DNA of 48,225 bases from Brasilonema sp. UFV-L1 (GCF_012912105.1 NZ_QMEA01000037.1:1-48225), one strand, 5' to 3'; positions 15,227-24,177 are shown, counted from the stretch's first letter. Notes: generated by a model not told the origin, from the sequence alone. Numbers and translations are program-made.

Positions 15227-15379
15227 ATGATTTTAACTACCCCAAGACTGACACAAGCTAAGGCTGTTGTTGCTAAACAAATGTCTAATCTGGAGATGGC
15301 AGCAACAGCCATAGTAGTTCTGATCCTTATTTATTATGGAACTTTGCTGGATTTGTTATCTGGCACACAAGAAGACTAA
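15227..15379 (+). CDS. Small single-pass membrane peptide (50 aa)
   Basis: A 50-codon frame: an N-terminal basic/polar part (MILTTPRLTQAKAVVAKQMS), one hydrophobic span (MAATAIVVLILIYYGTLLDL) and an acidic end, SGTQED. No double-Gly site and no Cys. The clear tripartite layout is unlike a random frame, but the ribosome site is weak. It lies about 80 bases before the permease-like gene and could be a small membrane subunit, or a class II bacteriocin-like or toxin-like peptide. Not recognised. Confidence 0.5.
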   Translation: MILTTPRLTQAKAVVAKQMSNLEMAATAIVVLILIYYGTLLDLLSGTQED

Positions 15380-15460
15380 ACAAAGAAGTGGCAAGCGCTA
15401 ACCAGGTAGCCGCCGCGTAAGTCCTAAAAACTTTAATTTCACAATCAGGAGGTGAGAAAT

Positions 15461-18079
15461 ATGTCATCTGACGAGGAATTAATCTCGCGTGAGGAGGTGC
15501 TGGCGGGTTTTCCAGCCAGACGAGCAAATACTTTGCTGTTTTTGATAGAGAGCCGGACAGCGCAGATAGTGGCGCGATCGCGCGTGGAGTTTTCCCTCAC
15601 GGAGCAAGCTGCATCAGAGCGCGACTTGGCTTTCTTGGAAGCCTTTGCCTTAGGAAATGCGCCTCCACTCCACCCCACCATCCAACACTTGGAACGCTAT
15701 GCCCTTCAATGGACACCCTTAGTGCCGGAAAACACCAGACTGAAAGCCGCTGTTGTCCACGCTCTGAGCGAGAAATACACTTTCACATATCAGACAGTGC
15801 CTAATATCCGGGCAGCTTTGGGTTTGGATGAGAAAGCGGTACAAGTGGCTTATTCCCGCCTGTACAAAAGACACTTAGTAAAAATATTTGCAACAAAACT
15901 GCCGCTCACGGAACAATTGCGGTGGAATTTATCTGCGATCGCCCAACGACTAGAGTCTTTGCCACCCTTCTGGCTCGCCTCCTTAATCACCGTTGCTTTG
16001 GGTTTGCCCCAAGCCTTCTTAGCTTTGCCCATTGCTGTCGCCGATATCGGTCCTCTGGCTACTGTTGCTTTTATTCTCATCATCGGCACTATCAACATAC
16101 TGACTATGGCTTGTATGGCTGAGGCTGTTGGTCGCAGCGGTGACTTTCGTTACGGTAATCCTTTTATCAAACAATTAGTCTCCAATTATTTAGGAAATAC
16201 TGGCTCCTTTATACTTTCGATAGCCGTGGGCATCCGTGTTTTTCTCATAGCCTTAGCTTGTTACATCGGTTTATCAACGACTCTAGCAAACTTCACCCAC
16301 ATAAGCGCAGCGCTCTGGGCGATGTTGCTTTTCTTCGCTGGGTTGTACTTGCTGTCGCGTCAATCCCTAAATTTTACCGTTGCCGTGATGGTATTGCTTG
16401 CAGCAATCAACGTGAGTTTACTCCTGATTCTCTCAATTCTTGCCTTGAGCCATGTGCAACTGGACAACCTTTTTTATCTAAACTTGCCTTTCCTCAATGG
16501 TCATCCTTTCCAACCCTGGATGCTACAGCAGGTACTTGGTGTTAGCCTGATGCTTTACTTTGGGCATGTTTATGTGGGAGAATGTGCTAAGGTCATACTT
16601 CCTCGCGACCCAAGCGCCTCATCACTGATTTGGGGTAGCGTAGCGGGAACTGCTTTTTTAACTGTTCTTTTTTGCATCTGGGTGTTGGCAGTCAACGGAG
16701 CTATTTCACCGCAGTTGCTAGCTGGACAGTCAGGCACTGCCTTGGAGCCACTGGCGCTTCAGGTTGGTTCCATCGTCTCAGTCTTGGGGGCAGTTTTAGT
16801 CACCCTTCTTTTAGGAATGGCTTGGCTGCGTAGTTCGAGTCTCCTGCTTAACTTAGCGCGGGAGTGGTTACCTGTGCGACCTCGACCCGTTTTGATGTTG
16901 CCTCGCAAGCAAGGAACATTGATAATGCACCCCTGTGGCGAGCGCAGTCGTGTTCCCCATATTGGTTTAACCTACCTGGGACTGGAAGAAACTAAACCAA
17001 GGTTTCGCCTAGATGTTCAATCGAACGGCAAAATCAGTCATGCAGAGATAGCAGTGACTGAGCGTTGGGAGATAAAAGAACTACTTGAGCAGTTTCCAGA
17101 CCTCCGCAAGTGGGACATTCACCTAACTTTAGACGTACGTTCGGCAAACCAAGATAGTGTCTGTCTACAAGTCACTTCACCAATGCTGATAGCCTACGAA
17201 GGATGGTTGAAGGCAGATGTCAGCAATGCTACTGATAATAATGTCAATATGCCAACAATGGCACGACGGTTTTGGGCAACTCTGCTCAATCAACGTCGCT
17301 TCCTGCTATCCATCAGCCCGTTAGTGCTAGTCTTTCTGCTGACTGAGTGGCTTTTCCTTACTGGTGTACAATCGTTTACTGGCGTACTTGCCTTTGCTGG
17401 TGTCCTGGGTAACTCCTTGGTTGGTGGTATTTTCCCAGTTTTACTGTTGCTTTCCAGCCGACGCAAAGGCGAGTTGGTACCCGGAGTCGTCTTGGAAATT
17501 CTCAACCATCCATTTTTCAGCGTCGGTATCTACAGCCTGTTTTTAGCCATTTTATTTGTCCACGGTTTGTTCATATGGTCGAATCCTGTGGCGCGTATCA
17601 GCGCATTGTGCATCGCCTTGCTATCGCTAGGAGCAACCTTTGTGATGAAGCGCTATGGAGCTTTTGCTTCTCGCGTGGTTGTAGAGTTGCGAGAGGAGCA
17701 GCATTTGGGAGGGCGATCGCTCTTCACGATCACTGCTGGCGGACAACCAAAAATGGCAGAGGTCTGTCTGGGATATGCTGAGGGTGAGCAACACCATCAA
17801 GCTGCTAGTGTTGAAATTCCATCCCTAAAGACGCTGCGTTATGCCATTTTCCGATTACCAACCAAGCGCGAAGAAGAATTGAGAGTGTGGGCACACAGTA
17901 GCAATTTCAGCGGGGACTCGAAGAGTCTACCTGCATTTGTAGAAGTTGAGAGTGGAAACAAGAATATGCAGTTTGATTTGAAGCTATCCAGTGGACGAGT
18001 TTTGCTACCTCTGTTTAGCAACGCGTGCTGGTTAAAATTGACATTTCCCGCAGATGAGGGGTTTGTGGCTAGTGGTTAG
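15461..18079 (+). CDS. Amino-acid-permease-like multi-pass membrane protein
   Basis: 872 residues from ATG 15461. GTG 15452 lies inside AGGAGG (15447-15452) and is rejected as the start. The N-terminus (1-150) is cytoplasmic with a helix-turn-helix-like stretch (VPNIRAALGLDEKAVQVAYS). About eleven TM helices (about 165-470) resemble APC-type permeases (ALGLPQAFLALPIAV, GHVYVGECAKV). A soluble segment (about 480-590) is followed by four further TM helices (about 610-730) and a C-terminal beta-rich domain. This is much longer than ordinary ~450-residue permeases, so it is a multidomain fusion. It may move or sense an amino acid or peptide. Its role in the island is unknown. Confidence 0.8.
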   Translation: MSSDEELISREEVLAGFPARRANTLLFLIESRTAQIVARSRVEFSLTEQAASERDLAFLEAFALGNAPPLHPTIQHLERYALQWTPLVPENTRLKAAVVHALSEKYTFTYQTVPNIRAALGLDEKAVQVAYSRLYKRHLVKIFATKLPLTEQLRWNLSAIAQRLESLPPFWLASLITVALGLPQAFLALPIAVADIGPLATVAFILIIGTINILTMACMAEAVGRSGDFRYGNPFIKQLVSNYLGNTGSFILSIAVGIRVFLIALACYIGLSTTLANFTHISAALWAMLLFFAGLYLLSRQSLNFTVAVMVLLAAINVSLLLILSILALSHVQLDNLFYLNLPFLNGHPFQPWMLQQVLGVSLMLYFGHVYVGECAKVILPRDPSASSLIWGSVAGTAFLTVLFCIWVLAVNGAISPQLLAGQSGTALEPLALQVGSIVSVLGAVLVTLLLGMAWLRSSSLLLNLAREWLPVRPRPVLMLPRKQGTLIMHPCGERSRVPHIGLTYLGLEETKPRFRLDVQSNGKISHAEIAVTERWEIKELLEQFPDLRKWDIHLTLDVRSANQDSVCLQVTSPMLIAYEGWLKADVSNATDNNVNMPTMARRFWATLLNQRRFLLSISPLVLVFLLTEWLFLTGVQSFTGVLAFAGVLGNSLVGGIFPVLLLLSSRRKGELVPGVVLEILNHPFFSVGIYSLFLAILFVHGLFIWSNPVARISALCIALLSLGATFVMKRYGAFASRVVVELREEQHLGGRSLFTITAGGQPKMAEVCLGYAEGEQHHQAASVEIPSLKTLRYAIFRLPTKREEELRVWAHSSNFSGDSKSLPAFVEVESGNKNMQFDLKLSSGRVLLPLFSNACWLKLTFPADEGFVASG

Positions 18080-18111
18080 TGGTATTTTTTGACAACTAAC
18101 AACTAACAACT

Positions 18112-18270
18112 ACTCCTTTCCCGCCCAAAAAATACCTAATTTAACGAACCGCATTAGCGCAGCGTGTCCGCAGGACATAGACGCTAAGGACACGTTAGCG
18201 CAGCGTGCGCCCTTGGCGCATAGGAAGAAGAAAAAGAAGATAGGTAATCTTACATCGGGAAGCGAGTAAC
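18112..18270. repeat. MITE-like element, copy 1
   Basis: The left end ACTCCTTTCCCG...ATACCTA is an imperfect inverted copy of the right end TAGGTA...CGGGAAGCGAGT. The interior is made of GC-rich cyanobacterial repeats (CATTAGCGCAGCGTG, GTTAGCGCAGCGTG). It lies between the permease-like and MinD-like genes and is flanked by AACTAACAACTAACA heptamer tracts. Confidence 0.6.
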
Positions 18271-18310
18271 ATCCAACAACTAACAACTAACAAATGACTA
18301 GAGGTAAATT

Positions 18311-19096
18311 ATGGCACAAATCGTAGCGGTTCACTCTTTCCGTGGTGGTACTGGCAAATCAAACTTGATTGCTAACGTTGCTGCTACTATGGTGCGTCAG
18401 GGACAACGGGTAGGTATTGTTGATACTGACATTCAGTCCCCTGGAGTTCACGTTCTTTTCGGTCTTAATGAGGAAAACATGACCTACTCCCTGAATGACT
18501 ATCTGTGGGGACGCTGTGATATTAAAGACACTGCTTACGACGTGAGTCCTATTCTCATGGCACAGGGGGAGACAAGTATGGTAAAGGGTAGTCTTTACCT
18601 GATTCCTTCTAGTATTAAGGCTAGTGAAATCGCCAGGGTTCTGCGCGAGGGGTATGATGTAGTTCGGCTCAACGATGGTTTTCAAGAACTCATCCGCTGT
18701 CTGAACTTAGACTATCTGCTAATTGATACTCACCCCGGTCTTAATGAAGAAACTTTACTTTCTATTGGGATATCTCATGTTCTAATCGTCATTCTGCGTC
18801 CAGATCACCAAGACTTTCAAGGTACTGCGGTGACAGTGGATGTGGCTCGAAAGCTGAAGGTACCCAAAATGATGCTAGTGGTTAATAAGGTGCTATCAGC
18901 TTTCGATTTTGCAGACTTGCGCCAACAAGTGGAGACAACTTACAATGTGCCTGTAGCTGGTATTTTGCCTTTGTCTGAAGAGATGGTGCAGCTAGCCAGC
19001 AAAGGTATCTTCTGTCTGCGCTATTCCCAGCATCCCATAAGTCAGACTATGAAAGGGATTGTTGACGAGATTTGTGGTTTAGTCGTATGTCAGTAG
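18311..19096 (+). CDS. MinD/ParA-type P-loop ATPase
   Basis: A 261-residue protein. The deviant Walker A is FRGGTGKSN with Lys16; the signature Lys of KGG is replaced by Arg11. Switch I has VDTDIQSPGVHVLFG, and LLIDTHPGLNEETL is the Walker B/switch II region. Such ATPases form dimers on membranes or DNA and position or load partners. There is no ParB-like partner beside it. In this setting it may act with the membrane protein upstream or the cNMP-fold protein downstream. It starts at ATG with GAGG upstream and is flanked by MITE copies on both sides, so it is probably a separate unit. Confidence 0.9.
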   Translation: MAQIVAVHSFRGGTGKSNLIANVAATMVRQGQRVGIVDTDIQSPGVHVLFGLNEENMTYSLNDYLWGRCDIKDTAYDVSPILMAQGETSMVKGSLYLIPSSIKASEIARVLREGYDVVRLNDGFQELIRCLNLDYLLIDTHPGLNEETLLSIGISHVLIVILRPDHQDFQGTAVTVDVARKLKVPKMMLVVNKVLSAFDFADLRQQVETTYNVPVAGILPLSEEMVQLASKGIFCLRYSQHPISQTMKGIVDEICGLVVCQ

Positions 19097-19102
19097 CGAG
19101 GA

Positions 19103-19300
19103 GTTACTCCTATCCCGCCGGAAGAATACCTAATTTTTTTTTAACGTAGACGCGCAGCGGTGAGACAGCGCTCTTTGGAGGGTTTCCCTCGGTAGGCGAC
19201 TGCGAATCCGAAGGGCTTCCCGCAGGGTACCGCCAAGGACGCCAAGGACGCCAAGGAGGAGAGAGAAGAATAAATAGGTAATCTTCCAGCACCGAAGGCA
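19103..19300. repeat. MITE-like element, copy 2
   Basis: Same end structure as copy 1 (GTTACTCCTATCCCG...ATACCTA on the left, TAGGTAATCTTCC on the right) with a different GC-rich interior that includes the GCCAAGGAC triplication. Confidence 0.55.
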
Positions 19301-19394
19301 GTAGTAGTTAGTTGTTAATTGTCAAAAAGTACCACTAATTATTAACCACTAAGTACTAACCACTCCCCTTGTCAGTTTCTAGTGACGATGTCCT

Positions 19395-20603
19395 ATGCTT
19401 GCTCAAGAATCATTTCGCGCTGATGTCCTTGCCAGTTTCGCAGCCAGCGCAAAAGAAGTAGAAGAACTACTGGCTTACAATCAAAACGTCTTTGCTCGCA
19501 ACACGTTTACCCATCCCGTCAAATTTCCACTTGCACCTGAAGCTCATGTGGTAGCTTGGGAGGAGTACGCTGTTGCAGCAATTGACGGAGCATTTGAAGC
19601 ACTCAAGCAACGGCTTGTACAGTTTCGGTTTCCCATACTCGAAGGTATCAGCCAAACTGAGGTATATCGCGCTGCTACTCGTAAGGGTGTTCCAACCGAT
19701 GGCATAAGCGAGGCGACTGGTTTGGTTTTGAAGCAACCTGAGAAACTCCAGCTGATTATACATCAAAGCGTAGCTGGAGCCATCCCGGTTTTAGTTGCCC
19801 CAAATCGAGAGGACTTTGTTTCTCTGGTACAAGCGCTGACTATGCGGAATGAACCACTACCAGTTCCTGCTTCTATGGGAGCGTGCATAGTCGGCGGGTA
19901 CAACAACTGGGATAGAATTCGCTCTTATCGGCAGCAATGGGAAGCTCAAAATCCTGGCAATTGCTCTGAAAGTAGTTGGGCAGCAGAGTTTAAGCGGATA
20001 ATACCGCAAAAAGAGCTCTATCAGGATCGGTTCATTATTTTGAGTGACGGTCCCTATAGTAACGTTTCAGCAAAGGACGTGGGACTAGAGGAACCCGAAT
20101 GGCGACGCTTATCTCTAAGCATTCGGCTGGAACATGAATGTACCCACTACTTCACACGTCGTTTGTTTAACTCAATGCGAAACAATATGCTCGACGAACT
20201 CATTGCTGACTACAGGGGCATTGTAGCGGCTTGCGGGCACTATCGAGCCGATTGGTTCTTGCGCTTTGTGGGGTTGGAGTCGTTTCCAAATTACCGAAAA
20301 GGAGGTAGGCTCGAAAACTACCTGGGTCAGCCTCCACTTTCCGATGGCGCTTTTAAGATTCTACAGGCGTTAGTGAAAGCTGCCGCCGAAAATTTGCAGC
20401 GCTTTGATGCTGAGTATGCAGATGAGTTAAGAACCGTTAATGGTCAAACCTTTATGTTGATGGCACTGACCTATTTGACATTGGAAGAATTGGCTTCACC
20501 TGAAGCTCACTCACGTATCCAAAATACCATAAATCAATTGCAGACAGCTATGTTCTTTGAAACAAATCCGCTCCCTCCAACCCCCCTTATTAAGGAGGCC
20601 TAG
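19395..20603 (+). CDS. HExxH zinc metalloprotease candidate
   Basis: A 402-residue cytoplasmic protein with no signal peptide. It has H247-E-C-T-H251 in RLEHECTHYF and, 17 residues on, E268 in DELIADYRG, fitting a gluzincin-like zinc site (His, His, Glu) with E248 as base. The N-terminal 230 residues are helical with no known domain I can name. In a RiPP island a soluble metalloprotease could remove or trim leaders, or clear failed precursors, although the C39 exporter already offers double-Gly cleavage. The last ~12 residues (NPLPPTPLIKEA) are encoded by a common extragenic repeat (CCCCCTTATTAAGGAGG), so the C-terminus is repeat-derived. Confidence 0.75.
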   Translation: MLAQESFRADVLASFAASAKEVEELLAYNQNVFARNTFTHPVKFPLAPEAHVVAWEEYAVAAIDGAFEALKQRLVQFRFPILEGISQTEVYRAATRKGVPTDGISEATGLVLKQPEKLQLIIHQSVAGAIPVLVAPNREDFVSLVQALTMRNEPLPVPASMGACIVGGYNNWDRIRSYRQQWEAQNPGNCSESSWAAEFKRIIPQKELYQDRFIILSDGPYSNVSAKDVGLEEPEWRRLSLSIRLEHECTHYFTRRLFNSMRNNMLDELIADYRGIVAACGHYRADWFLRFVGLESFPNYRKGGRLENYLGQPPLSDGAFKILQALVKAAAENLQRFDAEYADELRTVNGQTFMLMALTYLTLEELASPEAHSRIQNTINQLQTAMFFETNPLPPTPLIKEA

Positions 20604-20929
20604 CTAGGCATTGCCTACCTAGCTCTGTCAAAGTGGCTCAAAAATTAGGAAAATTATGCCAACTCTTCGACATCTTACCTTCGCGTTCTTCGCGTCTTTG
20701 CGGTTCAAAAATATTTTTTAACCACGAAGACGCTAAGAGCACAAACAGAAGAGCAGAGGTTGAATGACGTTATCCACCTTGATAGGACTAGCAATGCCTA
20801 CTTTACTATCTGTATATAGCAACCAAAAATAACAACAAACAATATACGCGGATACACGCAGGCATAACCGAAAATTATCTGTGTCCATCTGCACTTCAAA
20901 ATTCACGCATCCTATTAGAGGTATGAGTT
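20604..20929. other. Intergenic repeat region
   Basis: No gene. It holds CCTAGCTAGGC and a repeat pair, TTCGCGTCTTTGCGGTT with AACCACGAAGACGC, that can form an imperfect hairpin; both are dispersed cyanobacterial repeat types. The last ~50 bases presumably hold the promoter of the next gene. Confidence 0.55.
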
Positions 20930-22030
20930 ATGACAGAAGTTCTCCTACAAGAATTGAGTAACAGTGACATCGATTGGATGATTGCTACGGGGCGTCAGCG
21001 AGAAATAGCACCTGGTACTGTACTCGTTCACCCAGGAAAAGCTGCTGATAGCCTGCACATCCTACTGGATGGAAATTTAACAGTTACCGTCTCTGGTACT
21101 GACAACAATCCTCTGGCTCGTGCTTTTGCGGCCATAGAGGGTGGTGAAACTTCAGGACGGGAGATTGCTCGCTTATCGAGTGGTGAGGTTGTGGGAGAAA
21201 TTCCCTTTGTGGGTGTCCGTCCGTCTGCTACTACGGTTAGGGCTACTGAAAAGTCACTGGTGATGTCAATTCCCCAGCAGCATTTGGCAGCAAAATTGCA
21301 GCAGGATGTGGGTTTTGCTTCACGCTTTTATCGGGCGATCGCCATTCTATTTTCAGACAGACTGCAAAGCATCATCAATCGGTTTGGTCGTAGCAACTTT
21401 GCACAAGGTAAGCCCCTAAGGGACGTGCTGTTTATTTTGAGCGAATTGCATGACAGTGACATCGATTGGATCATGGCATATGGAACTCAGCAAAGAATTC
21501 CAGCTAACACAGTACTCATTCATGAAGGAGGAGTTGTGGATGCGCTATATATTCTATTTGGTGGAACAATGTCACTCTCTGTTTCTGGTGACTCGCGCAA
21601 TCCCTTAACTCGTGCTTTTGCAGCTATAGAAGGTGATGAATTTTCTGGTTTTGAGATAGCGAGATTATCCAAAGGCGAAATCGTGGGAGAAACACCCTTT
21701 ATCGATGGTCGTTTACCCTCTGCAACCGTCAAAACCCTTGAAGATTCATTTGTGTTGTCGATTTCGCGCCAGCAATTAGCAGCAAAATTGCTGCAGGATA
21801 TCGGTTTTGGATCCCGCTTTTATCGAGTGATTGCAACTTTGCTTTCACATAGATTGCAAGGAATGCTCAGCAGCCTTGGTTATGGTAGGCGGGTTTATAG
21901 CAAAGGTCAATCATTGGGGGAAAATGTTGAATATGAGGATGAACTGGATGTCAGTGTTTTAGATGGTCTGGCGCTGGCTGGAACTAGATTTGATTGGATG
22001 CAGAGACGCTTGAGAATTTCCTCCGTTTGA
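20930..22030 (+). CDS. Tandem cNMP-binding-fold (CRP-like) protein without DNA-binding domain
   Basis: 366 residues forming two copies of a ~165-residue unit. Each starts with SNSDIDWMIA/HDSDIDWIMA, then the cupin-like strands (PGTVLVHPGKAADSLHILL; ANTVLIHEGGVVDALYILF), then GEVVGEIPFVG...SATTVRA or GEIVGETPFIDG...SATVKT at the phosphate-binding cassette. The canonical PBC Arg-Ser-Ala is only partly kept, so cyclic nucleotide binding is uncertain. Both units carry the same insertion with ARAFAAIEG. There is no HTH domain. Similar cNMP-fold modules accompany NHLM exporters, and the second exporter here has an extra N-terminal region too, so a role in exporter control is plausible. Confidence 0.85.
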   Translation: MTEVLLQELSNSDIDWMIATGRQREIAPGTVLVHPGKAADSLHILLDGNLTVTVSGTDNNPLARAFAAIEGGETSGREIARLSSGEVVGEIPFVGVRPSATTVRATEKSLVMSIPQQHLAAKLQQDVGFASRFYRAIAILFSDRLQSIINRFGRSNFAQGKPLRDVLFILSELHDSDIDWIMAYGTQQRIPANTVLIHEGGVVDALYILFGGTMSLSVSGDSRNPLTRAFAAIEGDEFSGFEIARLSKGEIVGETPFIDGRLPSATVKTLEDSFVLSISRQQLAAKLLQDIGFGSRFYRVIATLLSHRLQGMLSSLGYGRRVYSKGQSLGENVEYEDELDVSVLDGLALAGTRFDWMQRRLRISSV

Positions 22031-22508
22031 TATTAACGGATTTCTCAAACATAAGGTTCTTTACACGCATAATTTTTGTAAGATAGGCTCTGTTAACAAC
22101 AGCTTGCCTATCTTTTTATTGATTAATTTTAAATTGACACTCCGATGTTTTGAAATTATCAGACCATCAATTGGGTGCATCCCATTTTTGCAAATTTTAT
22201 GCTGGCGATTATAAACCACCGCGCCTACACAAACTAAACTCGCTCGCCTACGCTGGTTCAATGAGGCTTGCGTAGGTAGCTTTGTCTGTGTAGCTCCAGA
22301 ATTCTATTCTAAGGGGCGCAGGTAGACTTTGTTTGCCCTGCTCTGCACCTGTGTCAGGTATTTTTACAAAAGTGAAATGCTTGCCATCAATTGATAAACG
22401 TCATCGAAAAAAATATGACTTCCATCTAAATATTGTGCAGTGTTATTATTTTTTATTGAACTTACTATTGAAATTGTGAACATTAATTCTTCCAAAAAGG
22501 AGATAAAA
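22031..22508. other. Intergenic region upstream of an NHLP precursor
   Basis: No credible gene. It contains a GC-rich repeat near 22230-22330 and the weaker fourth copy of the shared upstream element at 22413-22461. Confidence 0.55.
22413..22461 (+). promoter_or_regulatory. Shared upstream element, weak copy 4
   Basis: The first 30 bases match copy 2 at 21 positions without gaps, including AAATATTGTGCA; the second half is AT-rich and diverged. It lies 47 bases before the NHLP precursor start. Confidence 0.45.
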
Positions 22509-22796
22509 ATGAGTACAGCAATGACAAGAAAAGAAATCGAAGAAAAACTTATTACTCGGGCTTGGCAAGATGCGTCGTTTAAGCAGGAGTTACTCAGCAA
22601 TCCTCAGGCTGCTTTTGAGAAAGAAGGCATCACTCTACCTGAAAGTATTAAAGTCACGGTTGTTGAGGAAAGTCCCAGCTCTTTCTACTTAGTTTTGCCT
22701 ACACAGCCTAGCGAAACCGCAGAACTGTCTGAGACAGAACTAGAATCAGTTGCAGGAGGAAAATTCATTGATGTTGACGTTTGGAAGTGTAAGTAA
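22509..22796 (+). CDS. NHLP-type precursor with short WKC core
   Basis: 95 residues from ATG 22509, preceded by AAGGAG; an upstream in-frame start at 22440 lacks a ribosome site. The NHLP leader (LITRAWQDASFKQELLSNPQ, then FYLVLPTQPS) ends SETELESVAGG. The core is only KFIDVDVWKCK: one Cys, one Trp, three Lys, no Ser or Thr. Lanthionines cannot form, so the radical SAM gene in the same cluster (24303) is the likelier modifier, for example thioether or Trp/Lys cross-link chemistry. A hairpin terminator follows directly, so the precursor may be expressed well above the downstream enzymes. Confidence 0.9.
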   Translation: MSTAMTRKEIEEKLITRAWQDASFKQELLSNPQAAFEKEGITLPESIKVTVVEESPSSFYLVLPTQPSETAELSETELESVAGGKFIDVDVWKCK

Positions 22797-22804
22797 TTGA
22801 TAAA

Positions 22805-22841
22805 TAGGAAACCTAAATTTCTGAAGGTTTCCTAATTTTTT
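22805..22841 (+). terminator. Rho-independent terminator after the NHLP precursor
   Basis: A perfect 10-bp stem, TAGGAAACCT with AGGTTTCCTA, and a 10-base loop followed by ATTTTTT. It sits nine bases after the stop codon. Confidence 0.82.
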
Positions 22842-22857
22842 AATGTAGTTATTTGTC

Positions 22858-22950
22858 GTCAAACAGAAACATTTCTACCCTTTTTATTTAGTTCTGCCTA
22901 GACAACCTAGCAAAACAGAGAAAATGTCTTAGGCAGAGCTATAATTTCTG
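22858..22950 (+). pseudogene. Remnant of a second NHLP precursor
   Basis: The frame reads HFYPFYLVLPRQPSKT, then EKMS-stop-AEL-stop. This matches SSFYLVLPTQPSETAELSETEL of the intact precursor just upstream but with two in-frame stops and no VAGG or core. It is a decayed tandem duplicate. Confidence 0.75.
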
Positions 22951-23046
22951 ATAAAAAAAGTTTTACACAGAGAGTAATTTTATCTATGCAGCTAAGAAAA
23001 ATCTTCACATTTTTTAATTTTGTAATTTGATTGAGGACTGTTATTT

Positions 23047-24177
23047 ATGAATAATTCTTTGAAAAATGTTCTACAGTTTGCTGGCTCTTATCTCAATGAT
23101 GAGCTTGTTTCTTCTGAGTCCATTTTCCAAATGAGTCAAATAGCAAATTTATTACCAACTATTCCTGCCGTATCAGAGGCTGTTTTAGAATGTCATTTGG
23201 GTTCATCTGCACCTAGAACAGATTTCTCAATATCTTTCACTCCCTTAAATCAAGGTAGGGAAGCTTTAACTGGTTATTGCGAGCCTTTAGCAAACTTGCT
23301 CTGCACTAATCCTGTTTGGAACCGTGTGCGTGATTTTTGCGCTTGCTGGGCAGATATAGAATCTCCTCTTTACAAGAATGTAGCCCATATATGGCTAGAG
23401 TTTGATTTAGATAGACAAGCTTCAGAGGTTCCAGAACCTAGCTTCTTTTTTTATCCTATAAGCATTACAGGAGAGGAGGAAAAGCTATCTCTAACTAAAA
23501 ACATTTCTCTCACAAAAAATTGGGTTACTGATGAAGCTCTTAGATTATTGTTAGGTAATTCTTTGCCAGAGCAAGTTAAAAAAAACGTATTAATTTGTTT
23601 TAATGCGCTACCTGCTAGTGGGGAAGTTTATCAAATTGGTGTCATGTTGCCTAGAAAATCTGAGTCCCAAGCTGTAAGACTATGTGTCAAAGGTATTACC
23701 CCTGAACAGATATTAGAATATTTGAGAAGTATAGGTTGGTCAGATTCTATTAGTCAATTAAGTTATATCTTGTCTGAGTTATCTTCTTTTGTTGATGTTA
23801 TCATGCTTAGTTTTTCTGTAGAAAAAAATGTACATTCCAAAATTGGATTTGAGTGTTATTTTGACAAGCAACCTCAAAATTCATCTAGGTGGCACTTATT
23901 TTTAGATTATCTCATAAAACATCAATTATGTACTTTAGAGGAAGCTAAGGCACTATTGAAGTGGTCTGGATATTCAATAGAAAATTGTAATCAAGAACTG
24001 TGGCCAAGTAACTTTACTAAAGCATCAGCATTTGTTGGAACTAGTTTTAAGAGTACTATTATCAGACTCTTAAACCATATCAAGATTGTTTATGAGCCTC
24101 ATCAACCTCTACAGGCAAAAGCTTATTTATGGCTTGGTCATCGTTGGTTTTCTCCTAGCATTTTGTTGGAAAAATAA
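23047..24177 (+). CDS. Unknown protein paired with a radical SAM gene
   Basis: A 376-residue soluble protein with a mixed alpha/beta pattern, no signal peptide and no TM segment. Notable stretches are GFECYFDKQPQNSSRW, LDYLIKHQLCTLEEAKALL and the C-terminal HIKIVYEPHQPLQAKAYL. I recognise these as features of a conserved cyanobacterial family without a function I can name. Several Cys occur (DFCACW) but no complete metal motif. It lies between the NHLP precursor and the radical SAM gene on the same strand, so it may be a scaffold, a recognition partner or a second modifying enzyme. Codon use is AT-rich like the radical SAM neighbour. Confidence 0.8.
   Translation: MNNSLKNVLQFAGSYLNDELVSSESIFQMSQIANLLPTIPAVSEAVLECHLGSSAPRTDFSISFTPLNQGREALTGYCEPLANLLCTNPVWNRVRDFCACWADIESPLYKNVAHIWLEFDLDRQASEVPEPSFFFYPISITGEEEKLSLTKNISLTKNWVTDEALRLLLGNSLPEQVKKNVLICFNALPASGEVYQIGVMLPRKSESQAVRLCVKGITPEQILEYLRSIGWSDSISQLSYILSELSSFVDVIMLSFSVEKNVHSKIGFECYFDKQPQNSSRWHLFLDYLIKHQLCTLEEAKALLKWSGYSIENCNQELWPSNFTKASAFVGTSFKSTIIRLLNHIKIVYEPHQPLQAKAYLWLGHRWFSPSILLEK

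Noticed and set aside
14992-15261. Plus-strand 89-codon frame
   Set aside because: No ribosome site, unlikely composition, and it overlaps the better supported 50-codon membrane peptide in another frame.
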